Positions 20,059 to 28,386 of a DNA stretch of 61,028 nt are shown one piece after another. The position numbers were made by a program, and so were the translations under genes. Source of the stretch: Rikenellaceae bacterium (GTDB taxonomy: Bacteria; Bacteroidota; Bacteroidia; Bacteroidales; Rikenellaceae); assembly GCA_017425655.1 (NCBI GenBank), contig JAFPAT010000060.1, positions 1 through 61,028 of the forward strand, in the 5' to 3' direction. The notes under the pieces are model-generated. The model saw only the letters and a list, made by a program, of their open reading frames with translations, made no database searches and was not told the DNA's origin. How positions within the stretch are numbered: the stretch's first letter is position 1; each line of letters opens with the position of its first letter.

Positions 20059-20664
20059 ATGTTTACCGAACACGCTAACGAAATTTTCTTCCGTGCTATT
20101 GATGACTATCATCGCTACGACAATGTAGATACCCCGATCGAAAACCCCTTCGAGGAGGGCTCGCTCGACCATCTTCTCTATTTGAAGAATTGGATCGACA
20201 CCGTTCAGTGGCACTTCGAAGATATTATCCGCGATCCGCATATCGACCCCGTTGATGCGCTCAATTTGAAGCGTCGCATCGACCGCTCGAATCAGGTACG
20301 TTGCGATATGGTCGAGTATATCGACTCGTACTTGCTCAATAAGTACAAGGATATCACTCCCGCAGCCGATGCTCGCATCAACACCGAGACCCCCGCGTGG
20401 GCAATCGATCGACTGTCGATTCTTGCGTTGAAGATCTACCATATGCGCGCAGAGGTTGAGCGCGACGATGTCGATGAGGAGCACCGCGCAGCGTGTCAGG
20501 CAAAGCTCGACGTGCTGATTCAGCAGCAGCAGGATCTCTCGACCGCAATCGAGGAGTTGATCGAGGATATCGAGGCAGGTCGCAAATATATGAAGGTATA
20601 TCGTCAGATGAAGATGTACAACGACCCCGCACTCAACCCCATTCTCTATGCAAAAAAGCAGTAG
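20059..20664 (+). CDS. DUF4254 family protein
   Basis: 201 residues from ATG 20059, the usual size of DUF4254 proteins; the frame is open further upstream but that part lies in the leader after the predicted promoter. It is helical and charged with no signal peptide; the family signature is the segment PFEEGSLDHLLYLKNWIDTV and the later RQMKMYNDPALNP end. Function of DUF4254 is unknown. Its last 17 bases overlap the start of the GT9 glycosyltransferase gene, so the two are co-translated and probably work together in envelope polysaccharide synthesis. Confidence 0.8.
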   Translation: MFTEHANEIFFRAIDDYHRYDNVDTPIENPFEEGSLDHLLYLKNWIDTVQWHFEDIIRDPHIDPVDALNLKRRIDRSNQVRCDMVEYIDSYLLNKYKDITPAADARINTETPAWAIDRLSILALKIYHMRAEVERDDVDEEHRAACQAKLDVLIQQQQDLSTAIEELIEDIEAGRKYMKVYRQMKMYNDPALNPILYAKKQ

Positions 20665-21664
20665 GATTCTCGTCGTTCGACTCTCGGCGATGGGAGATGT
20701 AGCTATGTCGGTTCACGCCATAGCCGCACTGCGTCGTACCTATCCCGACCTTGCAATTACGATCTTCACACGAAAGAGGTTTATACCCTTCTTCCGCGAT
20801 GTTGAGCGTCTGGACTTTATAACGCTCGAAGGCGAAACAGGCCAAACAGGCGTGAAGCGCATCTTTCAGGTTGCCCACGAGGCGGCAGCGAGTGGCGTTG
20901 ATATGGTTGCCGATCTGCACGATGTTCTGCGCAGTAAGCTGTTGCGAGTGTTGATGCGTCTGCAAGGTTGTCGCATTGCGAAGATCAACAAGGAGAAGGA
21001 GCTCAAACAGCGCGCTATCCGCCCAACAAACAAGGACTTAACGCAACTGCGCCACAGCGTCGAGCGTTATGCCGAGGTCTTTGCCCGTTTAGGTTATCCT
21101 ATCGAGCTAAACACCGTCGAACGCCATCCTCGCACCATTCCTGCTCCTTTTGCTCCGCGTACCGAGGGACGTTGGATTGGCATTGCGCCATTCTCGAAGC
21201 AGGAGGGCAAGACCTACCCCTCGCCTCTACGCGAAACGTTGGTTGAAATGGCAGCCAAAGAGTTCGATCGCGTTTTTATCTTCTCCGGTGGTGGTGCAGA
21301 GCTCGAATTTGCAAATGCAATGGAGAGCCGTTTCGACAATGTTACAGCCGTCTTCGGTCGCATACGTCTTGATGAAGAGATCGATCTTATGGCAAATCTC
21401 GATGCCGTTGTATCGATGGACTCGTCGGCAATGCATATGGCCTCGCTCGTCGGCACACCGATTGTATCGGTTTGGGGTGCGACACATCCCGCAACGGGTT
21501 TTTACGGTTGGGGCAGCGATCCCGCGAGTCAGATTCAGATTGACCTTCCGTGCCGTCCTTGCTCGGTCTATGGCGAACGCGAGTGCCAATTTGGTGATCA
21601 TCGCTGTATGCACGGCATTGATCCCCGATTGATTTTCGAACGACTGAAAGCGGTTGCTCAATAA
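20648..21664 (+). CDS. Glycosyltransferase family 9 (heptosyltransferase-like)
   Basis: 338 residues, cytoplasmic. N-terminal Rossmann half starts RILVVRLSAMGDVAMSVHAIAAL as in GT9/WaaF-type transferases; the C-terminal sugar-nucleotide half contains IAPFSKQEGKTYP, FSGGGAELEF and MDSSAMHMASLVGTPIVSVWGATHP. GT9 enzymes add heptose or a related sugar to the LPS core. The four cysteines near the end (CRPCSVYGERECQFGDHRC) are a feature of many Bacteroidota members. Follows DUF4254 with a 17-base overlap. Confidence 0.88.
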   Translation: MQKSSRILVVRLSAMGDVAMSVHAIAALRRTYPDLAITIFTRKRFIPFFRDVERLDFITLEGETGQTGVKRIFQVAHEAAASGVDMVADLHDVLRSKLLRVLMRLQGCRIAKINKEKELKQRAIRPTNKDLTQLRHSVERYAEVFARLGYPIELNTVERHPRTIPAPFAPRTEGRWIGIAPFSKQEGKTYPSPLRETLVEMAAKEFDRVFIFSGGGAELEFANAMESRFDNVTAVFGRIRLDEEIDLMANLDAVVSMDSSAMHMASLVGTPIVSVWGATHPATGFYGWGSDPASQIQIDLPCRPCSVYGERECQFGDHRCMHGIDPRLIFERLKAVAQ

Positions 21665-21695
21665 AAGGCAGAAAATGATTACCCAAAAACTAAAT

Positions 21696-21724
21696 AAAAA
21701 GGCGCGGCTCACACCGCGCTTTTC
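21696..21724. terminator. Bidirectional terminator between GT9 and the outer membrane factor gene
   Basis: GC-rich arms 21702-21707 and 21714-21719 around a 6-base loop, flanked by A5 on the left and T4 on the right, serving both converging genes. Confidence 0.8.
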
Positions 21725-21727
21725 TAT

Positions 21728-23008
21728 TTATTGCGAAGAGGTTACGCGCCCATAATCCGCGACAGCCAAATGCAGATTCAACGCCGCCTGTAACGCATTC
21801 TCATAGACCTGCAACCAAGACAACTGCGCCGAGAGCACGTCGAGAATAGTCAGCTCACCCTCGTTATAAGAGTAGGTGCTCAATGCGAGATTTTCGCGGG
21901 CAATTGCAAGATTGCGAAACGAAGATTGCCACTGCGAAAGGCTATTCGTAATCGCCGACCAAGCGTCGGTCTCGTCGCGAATGATCTGATCACGCAGTTG
22001 CTCACTCTCCCAATGACGAGCATCCAGATTTTTACGAGCAATGCTCTCGGCTCGCCGACGTGCGCCCCAATGAAATATCGGGACATCGATCGAAAGATAG
22101 ACCGAGCCATTGATAGTGGTATGCCAATCGTGGTTGGGCGATCGCGTTTGCCACACGCCACCCACACCTGCGGCAATCTGCGGAAGATATGGAGCACGAG
22201 CCGAGCGCACAGCGATAGAGGCCTGATCTATACGAAGTTGTGAGGCGACATAATCGCTTCGACGGTCAAAGACCTCATCCAAAGACATTCGTTCGGGCAT
22301 CTCCGCCGCGCACATAACACTATCACGCGGCACGTTACCCACCGCCTGCTCAACACCCATCAAGATATTGAAATTGTGCAACGTGGTTTGATATAGCTGT
22401 TCGGCTGCGACCAATCCATATTCAGCCTCACTCAATCGCGTATCGGTCATCAGCACATCGCTCCGCGAGATATATCCATTCTCGAAGCGAGCATCCACCA
22501 CCCGCTTCAACGAGCGAATAATCTCGACATATTGTCGTGTCAATCGCAACCGATCGCGCGCCGCCGCCAGATTCCAATAGGCATACTCCGCAGCATAGGC
22601 CACCTCGACATAGGAGAAAAACTCCTCACAGAGAGCCACATCGGCTCCTACTCGCGCACTCTCATAGGCCGCGCGACGTGCTCCGCCAGCATATATCGTC
22701 TGAACGACAAGCGGTTGCAACGAAAACGAAAAGGGCTCTACCCCATCCAGCTGACGCATATCGAAATTGAATCGTCCCGCCGCATCGAGCTGTGGCAACA
22801 TACCCGTTCGACTCAAACGCATCTGCTCCTCGGCCGAGAGTGTCGTCGCACGCGCAATGCGCAACTCGTGGCTATATGCCAAAACTGCATCCCGATACTC
22901 CTCGGTCGATAGTTGCGTTTGGTTGCTCTTCGACAACTCTTGCGCCAACGCCTGGGCTCCAAACGCAGTAATACAAACAAGCGAAATTATAGTGGTCAAA
23001 TGTTTCAT
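21728..23008 (-). CDS. TolC-like outer membrane efflux protein
   Basis: 426 residues with a signal peptide (MKHLTTIISLVCITAFGAQALA) and no lipobox. Two outer-membrane-efflux repeats of long helices (about 35-225 and 235-420) are present, including VGADVALCEEF-type coiled-coil stretches and a C-terminal AALNLHLAVADYG. It forms the trimeric exit duct of the tripartite pump. Its ATG overlaps the stop of the RND gene (4 bases), so the operon runs adaptor, pump, duct. Confidence 0.9.
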   Translation of the reverse strand: MKHLTTIISLVCITAFGAQALAQELSKSNQTQLSTEEYRDAVLAYSHELRIARATTLSAEEQMRLSRTGMLPQLDAAGRFNFDMRQLDGVEPFSFSLQPLVVQTIYAGGARRAAYESARVGADVALCEEFFSYVEVAYAAEYAYWNLAAARDRLRLTRQYVEIIRSLKRVVDARFENGYISRSDVLMTDTRLSEAEYGLVAAEQLYQTTLHNFNILMGVEQAVGNVPRDSVMCAAEMPERMSLDEVFDRRSDYVASQLRIDQASIAVRSARAPYLPQIAAGVGGVWQTRSPNHDWHTTINGSVYLSIDVPIFHWGARRRAESIARKNLDARHWESEQLRDQIIRDETDAWSAITNSLSQWQSSFRNLAIARENLALSTYSYNEGELTILDVLSAQLSWLQVYENALQAALNLHLAVADYGRVTSSQ

Positions 23009-26000
23009 CGTTCGATCGGTTTACGGATATTGAAAAAGAGCGAATAGCAGACAGGCAAGAAGAAGATTGTCAGCAATGTAGCCATCAGCAAGCCACCCAT
23101 AATCGTCGCAGCCATACCGCCAAACATCGCATCGAACAACAGTGGCAGCATACCCAAAACGGTCGTTATCGAGGCCACTGCAACGGGCACAACTCTCTGC
23201 TGAGTTGCCTGCACAAGAGCCTCATAAGGGGCCTCTCCCGAACGGGTTTGGAGATCAATTTGATCGACCAGAACAACCGCATTTTTGATATTCATACCCA
23301 CCAGACCAAGCAGTCCGAGCAGCGCGAAGAAATCGAACATTCGCCCCGCAACGAGCAGACCGGCAACCACACCGACAAAGATCAGGGGTAACATCAACAT
23401 AATTACGATCGGTCGTCGAAAATCGCCAAACAGCAGCAGTAACACAAAGAAAATCAATATCATCGACAGTGGCACATTAGCCGCCAAAGCCCGATTCGAC
23501 TCACTCTGCGACTCCTGCTCGCCGAAGATTCGCATTGAGTAGCCCTCCGGCAATGACACCTCGCGCTCCACACGTGCAAGAAGGCGATCAAAGAGTTCCT
23601 TCGAATTTTGCCCACGCGCAGGATCACATTGAGCCTTCATCACTCGCTCGCGGTTAAATCGCTTAATAACCCCCAGACGATAGTCAAAATCGAATCGCGA
23701 TACGGCCTGTTCCAAAGGATAGACACGCCCGTTAGGGGTGAAAACAGGAAGCACCTGCATATTCGTAAGATTGTAATTATCAATGTTTTCGTCTTTCAAT
23801 ACAATCGGCACACGACGATCATCCTCTCGAAAAATACCAAGTTCGTAACCTGACGTGGCGAGTGTAATACTTCGCGCCATCTGTTCGCGCGAGATGCGAA
23901 TACGTTGCCCCGTCATCTGCGAATATACGGGCAGCCACGTCGGCACACGATTGCCCCAACTATTGCGAATATTTGTCGCACTGCCATCCTCGCGCATAAT
24001 CGCCATTACGCGATTCGTTAGCGCGGCGAGCGTATCAATATTGTTGCCGATAAAGCCGAATTCGATCGCGCTTTCAGTGGCAGGAGATAGCTTAAAAAGC
24101 GATGATCGAACCCACACATCGGGCTGATTTTCAAAAGCATATTCACTAAAACGATGCTCAACTGCCGCCGTCGAGTCGGCAGTAGTCAGTTCAACGAGAA
24201 TGTTTGCAAAGTTATCGCGAGGGCCAAACGACGAGCTGGCCAAATAGTATCGTGGAGGTGTCGAGCCAACCGTAGCCGAGACCCTGCGCACCGAGGGCTG
24301 ACGTTCCAACCAATCGCACATCTGCTCGACACGCTCCGCCGTAGCCTCAATATTGAAACCGTCGGGTAGAAAACAATCGACACGGAAATAGGGTTTATCG
24401 AGCGACGGGAAGAAGTTCTGCGGCATCTTACGCATCGCTAACAACGAGCCCGCAAAGAGCAACAAAACCACGCAGACGGTCAGTGCGCGATGTCTCAACA
24501 GCCATTCGAGCATACGCGTAAAGCGCTGATAAAACGGCGTATCGAACGGATCTTTATCAGTCGTGGCAACAGGGCGCATTAGAGCAATGCCGAAGAGTGG
24601 CGTTTGGGTGAGGGCAAGCACCCAACTCAAAACGAGCGACACGGCCAACACCACAAAAAGGGGCTTGACCATTTCGGCAACAGCCGACGCCGCCAACTGC
24701 AACGGCAGGAATGAGCACACGCCTATCAACGTGGCACCCAGCAAGTTCCATTTCGGGCGCGACGCTCCTTCGACGAGTGCTACGGCAGGTTTCACACCGC
24801 GGTCGATCATTCGGCGGGCGTTATCGACCACCACGATCGCATTATCGACCAACATTCCCATTGCTATAATAAACCCTGCCAGCGAGGTACGATTCAATCC
24901 CTCGCCCACGACAAGCATCACCAATAGCGTACCCCCAATCGCCAGCACAAGCGACGAGCCAATCACAACGCCCTGTCGCAATCCCATAACGAGCATTATC
25001 ACCGCCACAACAATCGCTACAGACTCAAACAGATTGATAATAAAGCGATTATTGGCCTCACGAGCGATCTGGTCTTCGGGATATAGCTCAACAATCTCCA
25101 TTCCGAGAGGCATCTGTTCTCCCAATCGCGCAAGTTCGGTCGCCACCTTGCGACCACTGCGCACCACATCGCGTTCGGGATCAGTCGCAATTCCGATTCC
25201 AATCGCGTGCTCACCGTCGATACGCATAATCGATGTAGGCGGCACAACCTCCTCACGTTCGATTCGCGCCACATCACCCAGTCGAAACTGCTTGCCCTCG
25301 GTCGATGTAAGCAACTGATCAGCAATATCTTCAAGCGAACGATAGGTGCCCGTTTCAAGGATTCGGATCTGCATCTCGCCCGCCAATTTCTCGCCACTAT
25401 CGACCACGCGATTCTGTCCGCCCATCGCTGTAATAATCGCTTCGGGGCGTATCGAAAAATTGCTCAATCGCGCCATCGAAACATATACATTTACCACAGG
25501 TTGCGGCTCGCCATAGAGTGTAACTTTTTGCACACCGTCGAGCGTTACGATCTGTGTTTTGATCAACTGCGCCCATCGTCGCAGCTCCTCGTCATCGATA
25601 CCCGCATCGCCTTTCAAACCATAATAGATACCATACAAATCGCCAAAATCATCTCCAACTGCAATCTCTGACGCCCCATCAGGCAGCTGATTCTGAATAT
25701 TTTGCACCTTTCGTCGCAGTTCGTCCCACATCTGCGGCATACGCTCGGCCGGGGTCGAAGGCAACAGTTCAACTACGATACGCGAAAGCCCGTACGAGGA
25801 CTCCGACGTAATTTTATAAACCGACCGCATCGATTGAATCTCTCGCTCGATCGGCTCGGTTATAAGTCTTTCAACCTCCTCGGGTGAAGCTCCGTCGTAA
25901 TGGGTCATCAACACCGCACTCTTAATCACAAATGGAGCATCCTCCTTCTTTCCGAGCCGCGTGAAGGCATACACACCGCCCAGAAGCATTATCGCCAACA

Positions 26001-26049
26001 GAAACCAGATCACATTGGGTCGGCGAAGTGAATAGTCAGTCAAATTCAT
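23005..26049 (-). CDS. RND (AcrB-like) efflux pump, inner membrane subunit
   Basis: 1014 residues: N-terminal membrane helix, large periplasmic porter domain, helices 2-6 (about 335-470), second periplasmic loop, and helices 8-12 at the end. It is a proton/drug antiporter. In helix 4 the usual paired Asp residues (D407/D408 in AcrB) read Asp402-Asn403 (MLVDNAIVVVDN), while the lysine of helix 10 is kept (MNIKNAVVLVDQ). Substrates cannot be predicted. It is encoded between the adaptor (14-base gap) and the outer membrane factor (4-base overlap). Confidence 0.92.
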   Translation of the reverse strand: MNLTDYSLRRPNVIWFLLAIMLLGGVYAFTRLGKKEDAPFVIKSAVLMTHYDGASPEEVERLITEPIEREIQSMRSVYKITSESSYGLSRIVVELLPSTPAERMPQMWDELRRKVQNIQNQLPDGASEIAVGDDFGDLYGIYYGLKGDAGIDDEELRRWAQLIKTQIVTLDGVQKVTLYGEPQPVVNVYVSMARLSNFSIRPEAIITAMGGQNRVVDSGEKLAGEMQIRILETGTYRSLEDIADQLLTSTEGKQFRLGDVARIEREEVVPPTSIMRIDGEHAIGIGIATDPERDVVRSGRKVATELARLGEQMPLGMEIVELYPEDQIAREANNRFIINLFESVAIVVAVIMLVMGLRQGVVIGSSLVLAIGGTLLVMLVVGEGLNRTSLAGFIIAMGMLVDNAIVVVDNARRMIDRGVKPAVALVEGASRPKWNLLGATLIGVCSFLPLQLAASAVAEMVKPLFVVLAVSLVLSWVLALTQTPLFGIALMRPVATTDKDPFDTPFYQRFTRMLEWLLRHRALTVCVVLLLFAGSLLAMRKMPQNFFPSLDKPYFRVDCFLPDGFNIEATAERVEQMCDWLERQPSVRRVSATVGSTPPRYYLASSSFGPRDNFANILVELTTADSTAAVEHRFSEYAFENQPDVWVRSSLFKLSPATESAIEFGFIGNNIDTLAALTNRVMAIMREDGSATNIRNSWGNRVPTWLPVYSQMTGQRIRISREQMARSITLATSGYELGIFREDDRRVPIVLKDENIDNYNLTNMQVLPVFTPNGRVYPLEQAVSRFDFDYRLGVIKRFNRERVMKAQCDPARGQNSKELFDRLLARVEREVSLPEGYSMRIFGEQESQSESNRALAANVPLSMILIFFVLLLLFGDFRRPIVIMLMLPLIFVGVVAGLLVAGRMFDFFALLGLLGLVGMNIKNAVVLVDQIDLQTRSGEAPYEALVQATQQRVVPVAVASITTVLGMLPLLFDAMFGGMAATIMGGLLMATLLTIFFLPVCYSLFFNIRKPIER

Positions 26050-26063
26050 TGCTTCGATCGCTT

Positions 26064-27104
26064 TTATTGTATAACTACCACTCGCTCACCATCTTGCAAA
26101 CGATAAACTCCCGCTGTAACGATCTTCTCGCCACCCGTCAGACCACTGCGCACAACCACCCGATCGCGCCCGAAGATCTCGCCCAACTCGACCCGTTGCA
26201 GATGTACTTTATCGCCACTCACCACCCAGACGTATGTTCCGCCCTCGATCGGGGCATATATCGCACTTAACGGCACCGATACCTCATCGCTCGCCCGCGA
26301 CTGATCAATCTGCATCGTTACGGTGCAGGACATACCGGGAGTGATATCAAATCGACCAGCCGGCAGCGGCTCACGCAGACCGAGCGACACGGGAAATCCC
26401 GACGCATCAGACGAGGTCTGCACATACTCTTTCAGGTAGGCAGGGAATTGCACTCCACGATAATTATCAAATTCGACCGAGAATCGTATCGCGGTATCGC
26501 TCAACACATTAAGCCCGCTTTCAGGCATCGTGAATTTAACACTTCGAGAGCGCGGATCGACCAAACGTACAATGCTCTGCCCTGCCGATACCCGCTGATA
26601 GGTATCGACAAATTGACGCTCGATAATTCCCTCGAATGGTGCGCGGAGCTTTGTTTCGGCAAGGATATCGGTTGCATTCTCATAGTCGGCTCGTGCCTGC
26701 ACAAATTGGGTTTGCGCAATCTCATATTCTGCACGCGAAATAGCCTGACGGTCAAGCAGTCGCTTTGCGCGTTCATACTTTGCTCGTGCCGTCTCGAAAG
26801 CCGAACGCGCAGCATCGCGTTGCAGTTGGAACTCCTTCGGGTCGAGTTGCGCAATGACATACCCCGCAGGAATCAAACGCCCCTCGCTGATGTCGATACG
26901 CTCGATCAAACCGCCCACCTTAAATGCTAAATTTGTGGAGTTATCGGCAGTGGACATTCCGGCAAAATCCTTATCAATAAAATTCAGTCGCTCAACGGTT
27001 TGCACCTTCACGCGACGTTCAGGCAGGTCGTTTGGCAGACCTCCGCGGCACCCCACCAACACCACGAATGCGAGCAACATTATCACACGAAATTTGTTTA
27101 TCAT
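26064..27104 (-). CDS. RND periplasmic adaptor lipoprotein (membrane fusion protein)
   Basis: 346 residues from ATG 27104. The lipobox LVGC places acylated Cys19 (MINKFRVIMLLAFVVLVGC). The order is typical: beta-barrel and lipoyl halves (VGGLIERIDISEGRLIPAGYVIAQLD ... TKLRAPFEGIIERQFVDTYQRVSAGQ, shown in part) around an alpha hairpin (about 90-150). It bridges the RND pump and the outer membrane duct. No regulator gene is linked. A strong hairpin with a T run ends only seven bases before the start codon, leaving no room for an ordinary promoter. Confidence 0.9.
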   Translation of the reverse strand: MINKFRVIMLLAFVVLVGCRGGLPNDLPERRVKVQTVERLNFIDKDFAGMSTADNSTNLAFKVGGLIERIDISEGRLIPAGYVIAQLDPKEFQLQRDAARSAFETARAKYERAKRLLDRQAISRAEYEIAQTQFVQARADYENATDILAETKLRAPFEGIIERQFVDTYQRVSAGQSIVRLVDPRSRSVKFTMPESGLNVLSDTAIRFSVEFDNYRGVQFPAYLKEYVQTSSDASGFPVSLGLREPLPAGRFDITPGMSCTVTMQIDQSRASDEVSVPLSAIYAPIEGGTYVWVVSGDKVHLQRVELGEIFGRDRVVVRSGLTGGEKIVTAGVYRLQDGERVVVIQ

Positions 27105-27111
27105 AGCGCAC

Positions 27112-27153
27112 AAAAAAAGTTACCGAAGCGAGCACTGTGCTCACCTCGGTAAC
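27112..27153 (-). terminator. Terminator after ybaK, directly before the efflux operon
   Basis: Outer arms 27119-27126 and 27146-27153 and inner arms 27130-27134 and 27138-27142 form a long stem; the minus-strand product ends in seven T (27112-27118). The adaptor ATG is at 27104, so it may act as a terminator or an attenuator for the efflux operon. Confidence 0.75.
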
Positions 27154-27192
27154 GTCGCTCTTCAATTTTCGTGCCCGCGTTCGGGCCGTGCG

Positions 27193-27672
27193 CTACGCCG
27201 TCAGTTCAGCCACCGTAGCCTCGACAAATGCGATCAGATCGTGCGGCGAAATCGCGATCTGCAAACCTCGCACGCCTGCACTGATATAGATACGTTCGTG
27301 GTCAAGGCAACTGCGATCGATAAAGATCGGGAAAGGCTTTTTCATCCCGATTGGCGAGCACCCTCCGCGAATATATCCCGTCGTCGCAAGCAGTTCGCGC
27401 ACGTGAATCATCTCGGCACTCTTGTTTCCCGACACGCGCGCTGCCGCTTTCAAATCGACTTCACAGTTGCCTGCGATGACACACACGAAGATTCCCGCGC
27501 GATCGCCTCGCAGTACCAATGTTTTGAATACCTGCTCGATAGGTTCGCCCAACTGCTCGGCTACATGGCAAGCGTCGAGGTGCTCCTCATCGACTGCATA
27601 GGGAACTAACTCGTAAGCTATTTTGGCACGATCGAGCAGACGTGCAGCATTTGTCTTATTGATTTTTGCCAT
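27193..27672 (-). CDS. ybaK: Cys-tRNA(Pro) deacylase, YbaK/EbsC family
   Basis: 159 residues from ATG 27672 (MAKINKTNAARLLDRAKI). INS-superfamily editing domain with the YbaK landmarks: VFKTLVLRG, VIAGNCEVDLKAAA with the conserved Lys that acts in substrate handling, GYIRGGCSPIGMKK, and ISAGVRGLQIAISP. YbaK removes cysteine wrongly attached to tRNA-Pro by prolyl-tRNA synthetase. It is divergent from a second INS-family protein (27746), with the two -7 elements 13 bases apart. Confidence 0.92.
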   Translation of the reverse strand: MAKINKTNAARLLDRAKIAYELVPYAVDEEHLDACHVAEQLGEPIEQVFKTLVLRGDRAGIFVCVIAGNCEVDLKAAARVSGNKSAEMIHVRELLATTGYIRGGCSPIGMKKPFPIFIDRSCLDHERIYISAGVRGLQIAISPHDLIAFVEATVAELTA

Positions 27673-27693
27673 TGTTTTCTCGCATTTACTGCA

Positions 27694-27721
27694 CAAATAT
27701 ACGAACTTTACGCTAACTTTG
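27694..27721. promoter_or_regulatory. Divergent -7 elements between the two tRNA-editing genes
   Basis: Minus strand TATATTTG at 27694-27701 (for ybaK) and plus strand TAACTTTG at 27714-27721 (for the ProXp-like gene). Each lies about 25 nt from its start codon. No clear TTG at -33 for either. Confidence 0.5.
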
Positions 27722-27745
27722 TACCACGAAAAAAATCATCTAAAA

Positions 27746-28237
27746 ATGGAACGAAGACAGAAAGTATTCGACTACCTTGACTCGCACTCGATCCGTTACG
27801 AGTGGTACGAGCATCCCGAAGCACCCACGATCGAGATCGCACGCGAACATTGGCGCAATGACGGCTCGACACATTGCAAGAACCTCTTTTTCCGCAACCA
27901 TAAGGGCAATCGCCACTACCTCGTTTGTTTCGACAGCGCACAGAATATGGCTATTCACGACCTCGAACATCGCCTGCATCAGGGCAAGCTCTCATTCGCC
28001 TCGCAGCAGCGTATGGAGCGCTATTTGGGTTTGTTGCCAGGGTCGGTATCGCCCTTCGGACTGATCAACGACGAGGAGAGCCACGTGCATCTGTTCCTCG
28101 ATCGTAATCTGCTCGACCGCCCATCGCTCAGTTTCCACCCCAACGACAACCGCGCTACGGTGGTCATCTCGCGCGAGGAGTTTGAGCGCTACCTTTCGCT
28201 GGTCGGAAACAGCTACGAGTATATCGAGTTGTATTAG
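27746..28237 (+). CDS. ProXp-like trans-editing prolyl-tRNA deacylase (INS superfamily)
   Basis: 163 residues, a stand-alone INS editing domain of the type called prolyl-tRNA synthetase-associated domain. Visible family marks are YEWYEHPEAPTIEIA near the N-terminus, CKNLFFRNHKGNRHYLVC with the conserved Lys-Asn-Leu, LGLLPGSVSPFGLIND, and the terminal HPNDNRATVVIS. Relatives hydrolyse Ala-tRNA(Pro) (ProXp-ala) or similar mischarged tRNAs, so it likely complements YbaK, encoded back to back. The exact amino acid specificity cannot be fixed from sequence. Confidence 0.85.
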   Translation: MERRQKVFDYLDSHSIRYEWYEHPEAPTIEIAREHWRNDGSTHCKNLFFRNHKGNRHYLVCFDSAQNMAIHDLEHRLHQGKLSFASQQRMERYLGLLPGSVSPFGLINDEESHVHLFLDRNLLDRPSLSFHPNDNRATVVISREEFERYLSLVGNSYEYIELY

Positions 28238-28245
28238 AAACAATT

Positions 28246-28265
28246 GGCGATTTTGTAAAATCGCC
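28246..28265 (+). terminator. Hairpin after the ProXp-like gene
   Basis: Perfect 9-bp arms (28246-28254 and 28257-28265) with a 2-base spacer, 8 nt after the stop codon. No T run follows, so termination may be weak or it may protect the 3' end. Confidence 0.5.
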
Positions 28266-28267
28266 AC

Positions 28268-28314
28268 ACCTTCAGGGACTCGCCCTTCGGGCGACCGCCC
28301 CAGCCCCCGAAGGT
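28268..28314. repeat. GC-rich nested inverted repeat of unknown role
   Basis: Outer arms accttc (28268-28273) and gaaggt (28309-28314) enclose a tight inner hairpin tcgccc/gggcga (28279-28293). It is noticeably more GC-rich than its surroundings and is not followed by a T run. It could be a copy of an interspersed palindromic element or a structured 3' end; one copy was noticed here. Confidence 0.4.
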
Positions 28315-28332
28315 GCGTATATCGCTCAAACA

Positions 28333-28362
28333 AAAGCCACGCTCTTTGCAGAACGTGGCTTT
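28333..28362 (-). terminator. Terminator of the nfnB transcript
   Basis: Arms 28333-28341 and 28354-28362 with a 12-base loop; stem ends are AAA/TTT. It lies 24 bases beyond the nfnB stop. Confidence 0.75.
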
Positions 28363-28386
28363 AATTATAATGCGTAAATCGAAAAG

